Positions 57,641-64,000 of a DNA stretch of 64,000 bases are shown piece after piece (the first letter of the stretch is position 1; every line of letters begins with the position of its first letter). Both the position numbers and the translations under genes were made by a program. Source of the DNA: Tretioscincus oriximinensis (taxonomy: Eukaryota > Chordata > Lepidosauria > Squamata > Gymnophthalmidae); contig JAJVDF010000262.1 in assembly GCA_022410635.1 (NCBI GenBank), forward strand, positions 1,630,794 to 1,694,793, given 5' to 3'. The notes beneath the pieces are model-generated. The model made no database searches, was not told the origin of the DNA, and saw nothing but the letters and a program-made list of their open reading frames with translations.

Positions 57641-59284
57641 CATGGGAATTCCATGTCCTATGTGTTGAGGGAGAGACTTTCTTGGCATTCTTATTCTCTA
57701 TGAAATTCACTTCATCTCTGAGAAGTGTTTAGCTTAGGCACTTCCAGGTTCATGACTCTACTTACTGAGTTAGCCAACATTTACTCAAGGCCTTGACTCT
57801 TTGTTCCTGAAGAGAATAAACCTTTTGTTTTTATCTTTATTCTGTATTATAGGGAATAAAAAACACTGCATTTATTGTTGCTTTTAATGTATTTTGTACA
57901 ATGTCTTTCCTGGATTCTTCACAGAATTAAGAACGATAAAAGTCGTAAAAATAAAAACCCAAAAATATATGCCTAGTTTTAATTCTGCAGTCTAGATCAC
58001 TGAATATTATTGGATTTCTTCATGAATCACTAGATAACTAGCAAGACATTCAGAAATGCAAAAAAAAAGTATCCAAAAGTTACGTACAGAATGCCAAGAT
58101 TCTCAAGAAGTTGCAAATGTGTCAAAAGTAGGTTGTTTAAGATTTTGTTATGATTCAATTGTATGTTTTCTTTATAAAAATAGGTTGAAGAATAGCTATG
58201 AGATTGACAGAATGTGAAATTGCCTCCTACTCAAGAGTTGATGGCTATGCAAAAAATAGCTTCATTTCTCACTCTGGTGCTTATCTTCAGCTATATTCAT
58301 AGCTTTAATGTCTCATAGTAGCAGAATGAACATCCTTCATCTAAAATCTTCAAGCCTATAATGACAGAAGTTTCTATGTCTCAGTGAAATGAACTTATTC
58401 TTCAACTCTAGAAGGACAACTTCTAAGAATGATACTGAAAGATAGCAACAAACCTACGAAGTGAACAGTAGAACATTTGCAGCTTAGCAACAGAGTTCAT
58501 CTGCTCTGTTCTAGAGATGTTTTGAGTCTCTCACCAAAGGCACAAATGAACATTTTAATAGTTATCTAGCATATGAAGTTGCGGTACAAAAAGTGGAAAA
58601 TTGAATCTGAGCATCAATTTTACTGTACCAGCAGAAATAAACAAATTACTAACTGAACACAACACTTTAAGTGTGTGACAGCTTGTGCTTCTGGCTGATT
58701 TGCTCCTGATAAACCAGTTTTAATTATAATTTGTAAAATATATTAAAGTGCTATCCATGACATATTTCGCATCCACGAGAAGCCTTTTCATACTGGGTCA
58801 AAGTTCAGATAGGCAAAAGTTAGGATTTTTATTTCTGCTCTGAAATCCCAGTATACAAGCCACTGTTGATCTGTTCCTATTAGTTGCATTAAAGAGAGGG
58901 AAATTCGGATATTTAGTAGGTTATTTCACATGCTATTAAAGAGAAGTAAAAACAATATCTAAATCTGTGGAATGAAGCCCAAAGAGGACAGTCAACACAA
59001 GTACCACAATCCAAATAATCAAAATGTTGATTTTGAATATTTATTTAAGCCTTCTCATGTCATCAATAGCTTTGTTAAGAACTAATTTTTCAAATTTTCA
59101 TAATAAACCAGTAGAATGGCTAGAAGGCTGAACTAGGGAAAAGTCAAAATATCATAGCTAAGGCATCTATTTAAGCATTAGAAAAAAAGGAATACAGCAG
59201 TTAGTGTATCCACCTAAGACACGAGAAATATAGTGGTAATTGTGCCTATCTACTTATGCTAGTAGTCACATAATTAGAGGCATC

Positions 59285-59960
59285 TAAGTACATAAGAAGA
59301 GCTGTGCTCTTCTTTTATGCTCTCAGGCCACAGTTCCATCTAGCCCAGCATTCTGTCTCATACAGTGGCCCCCCAATTGCACCTGGGCACTCACAGGAAA
59401 AATCTTCAGCTACACCATCTCCCTGGAATCAGCACTCAGAGATATCATGTCTGCCTCTTCAAACCGGGAGGTAGGATCTAGGCATCCATTCTGGCAACCA
59501 CTGATACACTTGGCCTCCATGAATTTACCTAACCCTTTCTTAAAGCTGTGTAGGCTGCTAGCTGTCACTGCCTCTTCTGCAAGAAAATTCCATAGACTGA
59601 TGATCCTCTAGGTGAAAAAAATACTTCCCCTTGTCTTTTTTTCACTCTCCTGTTCATCAGCTTCAAAGACTGCTTCTAGCACTGTGCAATAGGGAAAATA
59701 AATTTTATCTGTCCACATTATTCGCCTTGTGCATGACCTTGTATATACTTCAGTCAGGCCACTTTTTAAATGTCATCTTTCAAGGTTGAAGAGATCTAGA
59801 CATTGTAATCTGATTTCTTAAGGAACCAGCTTCAGTGCCATTATCATTCTTGTCTTTTTTTAGCACCTTTCTCACTTCCACAATATACTTTCTAATGTAT
59901 TGTGACTGTACACATCACACCAGATATGGACTCACCACCATAGATTAGATTCATAAAAAG
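59285..59960 (-). repeat. CR1/L3-like LINE 3' region, antisense (about 670 bp)
   Basis: Begins with the antisense 3' end ATAAGAAGAGCTGTGCTCTT and AGCCCAGCATTCTGTCTCAT, then GGCCTCCATGAATTTACCTA, TTCCATAGACTGATGATCCT and GACCTTGTATATACTTCAGT. It ends in CACACCAGATATGGACTCAC. The longest LINE copy in the window; no open frame. Confidence 0.65.
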
Positions 59961-60848
59961 CTAATATGACACTTAAAATGCATGGGGTATTCAATAGTTC
60001 TTATTCTGATTGGGCATTTATTGCATCTATCTCTGATACTATCAGCCCAATTAATCTAGAAGGTGCACATTTCAGTTTATTTGCTCACAGTCTAAGACTT
60101 AGGAGAGTGACTAGACTGTCAATACAGAACTTGGAAAAAGGAGTCCAGTTCTCCACTATCTTTGGAACTTGCATCAGTTACTCCCAGTAAGCCTAACCTA
60201 TTTCATTAGGGTGCTTACTGTGCATAGATATTTGGAAGAAAGAGTGGATAAAATGCAAAGTTAAATTGTGAAATACTGTTACATAAGGCTGCATGGGATT
60301 AATATATGCTGTATGAGAATAAGAGCCAAGTATGATGTAAAAAAGATTTTTTTATTCAGTATACTCAAGCTACAGAGAGGTCTATGTGGAGAATATACAT
60401 TGTCCTAGGTGGTTATAAAGGTGTATAATATTTGCGAGGGAGGGAAGGATGGGAGGAAATATTGCAACGTATCTATATATTTTTTATTCATTTTTTATTT
60501 AAACTTATACCCTGCCCATACCCGGAGATCTCATGGCAACCAACAGTAAAAACAACAGTACAAAACCAGCACTTTCAAATAGTAGCAAAACGATCTGAAG
60601 GTGGAAAGAAAAACAGCATTTCTTCAACCAAAGGCCAGGTTGAAGATACATGTTTTGTGTTTGTTTTTATTGTGTTACGTTGGAAAAATTAATTTAAAAA
60701 AATGGGAAGGAAAAATGTCCAATAAAATTCCAAGAGCCACGGGAACCCCTTAATGAGACATTTAGTGAACTGGGTTCTGCACTTCTTCAGAGCTCTAAAT
60801 CATGTGAACAAATTCTACTAGGCTTATCAAGAAAGGTGACCTTTCTCT

Positions 60849-61064
60849 TAGGTTGACCAGATGACCCCTTTTTGGGGTATGTGTGTTGAAAACCCGTTTT
60901 TGGGGTACCTCCCAGTTTTTTCTGAGGAAACTTTTTTCAAAAAAAAGATTTCTTTTGAAAGTTTTTTTGTTTTTTAATTTTTTTCCCTCAGAAAAAACTG
61001 GGAGGCACCCCCAAAACGGGTTTTCAACCCCCCCCCCCCCAAAGGGGTCAGCTGGTCAGCTTAC
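60849..61064. mobile_element. Fold-back MITE (long inverted repeat)
   Basis: The left arm GGTTGACCAGATGACCCCTT, then TGAAAACCCGTTTTTGGGG and CTCCCAGTTTTTTCTGAGG, is mirrored by the right arm CCTCAGAAAAAACTGGGAG, CCCCCAAAACGGGTTTTCA and AAAGGGGTCAGCTGGTCAGC. The arms are about 85 bp or longer and meet in an A/T-rich centre. Confidence 0.7.
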
Positions 61065-61160
61065 TTTCTCTGGCTCTTCCTCCATTGGCATCAAGTACTG
61101 AAGCAACATTCTACTTGTCCTGAAAATTATCCTGTCAACTCTCTGGATTTTGAAATTGTT

Positions 61161-61180
61161 ACACACACACACACACAAAA
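61161..61180. repeat. (AC)n microsatellite
   Basis: Short ACACAC run within AT-rich sequence. Confidence 0.8.
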
Positions 61181-61729
61181 CACTTAGCATGCAAATGATT
61201 TGTGCAATTCAGTCATATTGCAATCACACATTTTAGCAGTTTTATCACTTATTTGCTCCCAAGGTGTCCAAAACCATTTAGATTAATGATGCACATGAAA
61301 AAGGCAGCCTCTATGGCTAGCTGACCCTCAGTCCACTCGGTTTCCNTTTTTTTTTTGGCTTCTCATCCTGAAATCGGAGTTTCTGAAATCCCATTTATTT
61401 GTATTTATAGTCATTTCGTCTCTCCACTTTCACAACAGCTGGCCGGCTTGGCTTCGTAGCTGCATCTGGATTTTTTTAAAAAAGCAATTTCATCAAGTGC
61501 AGTTTATCATAATAGCAGCACCTGCTGAAAAGTGATTTTTTCCCCCATACCCATTAAAGGCTTAGCACTGCTGTCCTGCTTTTTTATCTGGTACCCTTAT
61601 GCTCTGCTGCCTGAGAGGCAAAAGATCAGAATTATGCTGCAAAATGATTGACAACCACCCTGAGCAAAGAGCAGAGCTGCAGCCCTCTAACCAAAAAAAC
61701 ATCAGCAGACATTCAGACAAGCCACTACT

Positions 61730-62930
61730 GTTCCACTGCTGGTGGGCGGGGCCATGTTTGCTTTGTGACGTCTCCGTTTTTCTCCCTGAACACGTGACCT
61801 GCCTCTGCGCAGCCTTGTTCTGTCCAGTATTCAAAGGAATGGCCCAGCTGAGCTCCCTAGCAGCAGAACTTCCATATTAGGGTCATAAGAGGATAACTTA
61901 ATATGCATGGCGCTGGGGATGGGGAGGGCTCAGGGAGAGGGGGCTGGCCTTGGTGACGTTTCAATGTCATATGCAAATCAAGTCCACGTCACTCCAGGCT
62001 CCCAAAAGAGCAAGGAGGACAGATAGCAAAGCTTTCCATCTTTTTTTGTTTGTTTGTTAATCCGTTGGGGGAAAACTAACAAAAGATGCAAAGACAACAA
62101 GGGGAAATAGCTGCAAAGGAATCAGCAAGGCAGGGAGGGAGTAAACCGGATTAAAAGCAGAGGACGGATGGATTGCAGAGACGGATCAGGCAGCCCCTTT
62201 GTCTCTGGTCAGTTTGCAAAGGAGACGGTGACCTTTTATCCCCCCAGGCAGGGGCTTAAGGGGGCTCTTCCCCTGCAGAGGCCGGTCCGAAGCGACAGCC
62301 CTGCACCTGATCGCCTTTTGAAAGCGGCTGCTTGCTGCCCCTTAGCAGTTCCCCCGGGGGTGTGTGGGCGCCCCGGGGGTCTCTCCTTCGACCGCACCTC
62401 GATTCCTGCGCACACTGATTAGATGCATAAACTCGATCCGCAATGGATCCGGATTTGCAGATCTTTGCATCTCGACTGAATTCGCGCACACACCGTACAC
62501 ACTGAGGAGCCTTATTCTGGGTCACATCTCGGGACAGAGCTTGGCCATCCACATGCCAGTGTAGACTATGGCAGGCCCCATTCGGGGCCTGCCATAGTCT
62601 ACACTAGCATGTGGTTGGCAGGCTCCTATTCCGAGGGAGAGCCCAGAATAAGGCGCCGTGTGGATGCAGCCAAACACACAGAGAGGGGGGCTTCGGGGAG
62701 ATCAAGGGCATGAGCAGCGGTGGCCTCACAAGCAACCAGCAGCCTCTGCCAGCGAGCCTGGGCCCCGCCGTTCCCCAATTGCTGCTCTGCATGAGAAACA
62801 TTTTCCACTCGCCTCTTCTTCTTAGGACTTCGGTCAGATCTGCTGGGCGAAAACAAGGCGAAGCTTTCCCATGTTTGTCCTCCTCTCCCTTCCCCTCTCC
62901 CCCGGCTCTTCGACTGTATTATTATTATTA
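61730..62930 (-). promoter_or_regulatory. CpG-rich block, candidate TP53INP2 promoter
   Basis: The most CpG-dense non-repeat stretch in the window; around 62140-62500 CpGs occur at close to the expected frequency, unlike the rest. Visible sites are GC box GGGCGGGGC (61744-61752), CRE-like TGACGTC (61766-61772) and TGACGT (61954-61959), E-box CACGTGAC (61791-61798, similar to CLEAR sites), octamer ATGCAAAT (61971-61978) and a TATA-like ATAAAAG on the - strand (62239-62233). The TP53INP2 start exon lacks a promoter of its own and has an upstream acceptor, so its first exon must lie at higher coordinates. The assignment is inference; a MITE at 62490-62672 sits inside the block. Confidence 0.4.
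62490..62672. mobile_element. Palindromic MITE with near-perfect 31-bp central hairpin
   Basis: The outer arms AGCCTTATTCTGGG and CCCAGAATAAGGC mirror each other. The centre is an inverted repeat 62549-62579 / 62584-62614 with one mismatch and a 4-nt loop (CCCC-ATTC-GGGG), arms carrying GTGTAGACTATGGCAGGCCC. The right edge GTGTGGATGCAGCC resembles the TIR of the element at 1393-1725. Confidence 0.65.
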
Positions 62931-62938
62931 TTATTAAT
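62917..62938. repeat. (ATT)n microsatellite
   Basis: TATTATTATTATTATTATTA run beside the CpG-rich block. Confidence 0.8.
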
Positions 62939-63304
62939 AGCCGCCACACTTTTTGTGTGTGCTTGTCGTTGGTCGCCAAAGAAAGTCAAAGACAAAAGGC
63001 TCTTTTTGCACTGGAAGCAAAGCATGAAAGTCAAGCCCAAAGCAAATCCAGCCCTCCTCTGCAAACGGAGCGGCTTCTTCCACCAGCCTTTTGTTTCACT
63101 GCGAAAAGGGCAGATCTGTACGGATTAGGAAGCCAGCATAAGAAAACCTAATTTTCAATGCAAGGTTGTTGGGGTTTGGGGCTTACAAATGCATGCAAAA
63201 ACGGTACATTTTAGAAACACACAAGTGAAAATCCAAAGTGGGTTGGTGGTGGGTATTAAAGTAAATTAGAGATCCCAGAACCGGGCTCTCTGTTCCCATT
63301 GAGC

Positions 63305-63420
63305 CTTCTTCTTGGCTATATCTCAGAATAGGAGCGTGGCATTTACACTGGCATGCAGATGACCAAGTTCTGTACCGAGATAGAACCCAGAATAAGGCTC
63401 AGTGGAGACAGGGCCTTAGT
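63305..63420. repeat. MITE of the AGAATAAGGC family
   Basis: ATATCTCAGAATAGGAGCGT and TTTACACTGGCATGCAGATG, then GATAGAACCCAGAATAAGGC and GGAGACAGGGCCTTAG, parallel 62490-62672 but with a less perfect palindrome. Confidence 0.45.
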
Positions 63421-63821
63421 GACTCCAGTCCTACCCCAGCAAGATCAATTTATTCTCTACTTCCTTGCCAACCAGAGGCTGAGATCTCAACGCGTCGGTA
63501 ACAACATCCCCAACCACAATAAAAAANGCGAAGCTATGTTCTCCAGCCCGCACAAGAGAGGCACCCACACAAAGGGGGATCCAGATGACAACAGAGGGAA
63601 GGGAAACGGTTGTCACAGCTGAACACCACACGCCATAAAAGACCAGCCAAGAAATGGGCGCTCCAGAGAACCACCGCATTAAATGCCTCTTCCCCCCCCC
63701 CCCCACCCACCCATACAAATAGAGATTATTTTATGTTTGAAAACAAACCAGGACTTACCTTGCCTTTAAATCATCAGATGTTTTGTAAACAACGCCACAC
63801 GTACACACAAGGGGGGGGGGG

Positions 63822-63852
63822 AACTATATATATATATATAAATATATATATG
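63822..63852. repeat. (TA)n microsatellite after a G run
   Basis: A poly-G run (about 63811-63820) is followed by alternating TA to about 63852. A poly-C run at about 63693-63704 is similar low-complexity sequence. Confidence 0.75.
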
Positions 63853-64000
63853 ATCTAAGCACCAGCTGTAGGCAGGTTCTGTGAGGTAGTTTTAATTGAA
63901 ATTGAAATAAACTAAATTCTAGAAATGATTTTTTTTAAAAAAAGAAAAGAAAAGCTGCTCCCCCCCCCCCCAAAAAAAAAGGATGCAGGGTGTGGAGAGA

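Larger units (their letters stand above)
45172..61700 (-). other. Upstream intron or 5' flank of TP53INP2
   Basis: No coding exon was found on either strand. Annotated repeats are LINE ends (46905-46985, 47340-47410), a MITE (47972-48095), a CR1 piece (50972-51050), palindromic MITEs (51713-51841, 52131-52245), a GC-rich hAT element (52362-52863), a dispersed repeat (52938-53250), SINEs (55015-55205, 56726-56935), CR1 (57395-57640, 59285-59960) and a fold-back (60849-61064). The stretches 45200-46900, 48100-50970 and 53250-55010 show nothing recognisable, except a short LINE end near 48925. Confidence 0.5.

Noticed and set aside
62168..62422. Possible small coding exon in the CpG-rich block
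   Set aside because: The open frame is explained by high GC content; no similarity to any TP53INP2 N-terminal sequence and the known start exon is at 44801-44924.

Overview
The window looks like squamate reptile (lizard or gecko-like) nuclear DNA. It is AT-rich, has intron-split vertebrate genes, and is full of reptile-type dispersed repeats: tRNA-headed SINEs, CR1/L3-like and L2-like LINE pieces, hAT- and mariner-type MITEs and a Penelope-like element. The order of the assignment within Squamata is a guess. Isolated single N bases occur throughout.

Two protein genes are recognisable, arranged tail to tail. On the + strand the 3' half of NCOA6 (nuclear receptor coactivator 6) occupies about 1-18150. 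It comprises a 122-nt exon (3839-3960), a giant exon (5230-8226), three small exons (11003-11056, 12118-12163, 12898-13046) and the terminal exon (17564 to about 18150). All junctions are GT-AG and the reading phase is continuous. The N-terminal exons lie to the left of the window. On the - strand TP53INP2 (also called DOR) has a start exon at 44801-45171, a middle exon at 29948-30293 and a last coding exon at 27651-27900, giving 239 codons. Its 3'UTR probably runs down to about 24551. A CpG-rich block at about 61.7-62.9 kb is the best candidate for its promoter. NCOA6 next to TP53INP2 matches the mammalian gene order as I remember it. Both proteins act as nuclear-receptor coactivators, and TP53INP2 also works in autophagy through its LC3-interacting motif.

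Layout: 1-18150 NCOA6 exons and introns; 18150-24550 intergenic DNA with CR1, SINE and MITE copies; 24551-27650 probable TP53INP2 3'UTR, poor in repeats; 27901-44800 two TP53INP2 introns, the second about 14.5 kb; 45172-64000 upstream intron or 5' flank of TP53INP2, with many repeats and the CpG-rich block.

The most interesting non-genic structure is in the NCOA6 intron at 8498-9763. A mariner-type MITE has been split by a Penelope-like retroelement fragment that still carries an open frame with a GIY-YIG endonuclease domain, followed on the same strand by a hammerhead-ribozyme-like relic. Other unusual structures are a roughly 630-bp fold-back element (3036-3668), a very GC-rich hAT-type element with a near-perfect 8-bp target duplication (52362-52863), several hairpin MITEs, and a CR1 copy with an internal inversion (about 41240-41402). 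I found no bacterial, viral or CRISPR-type system.
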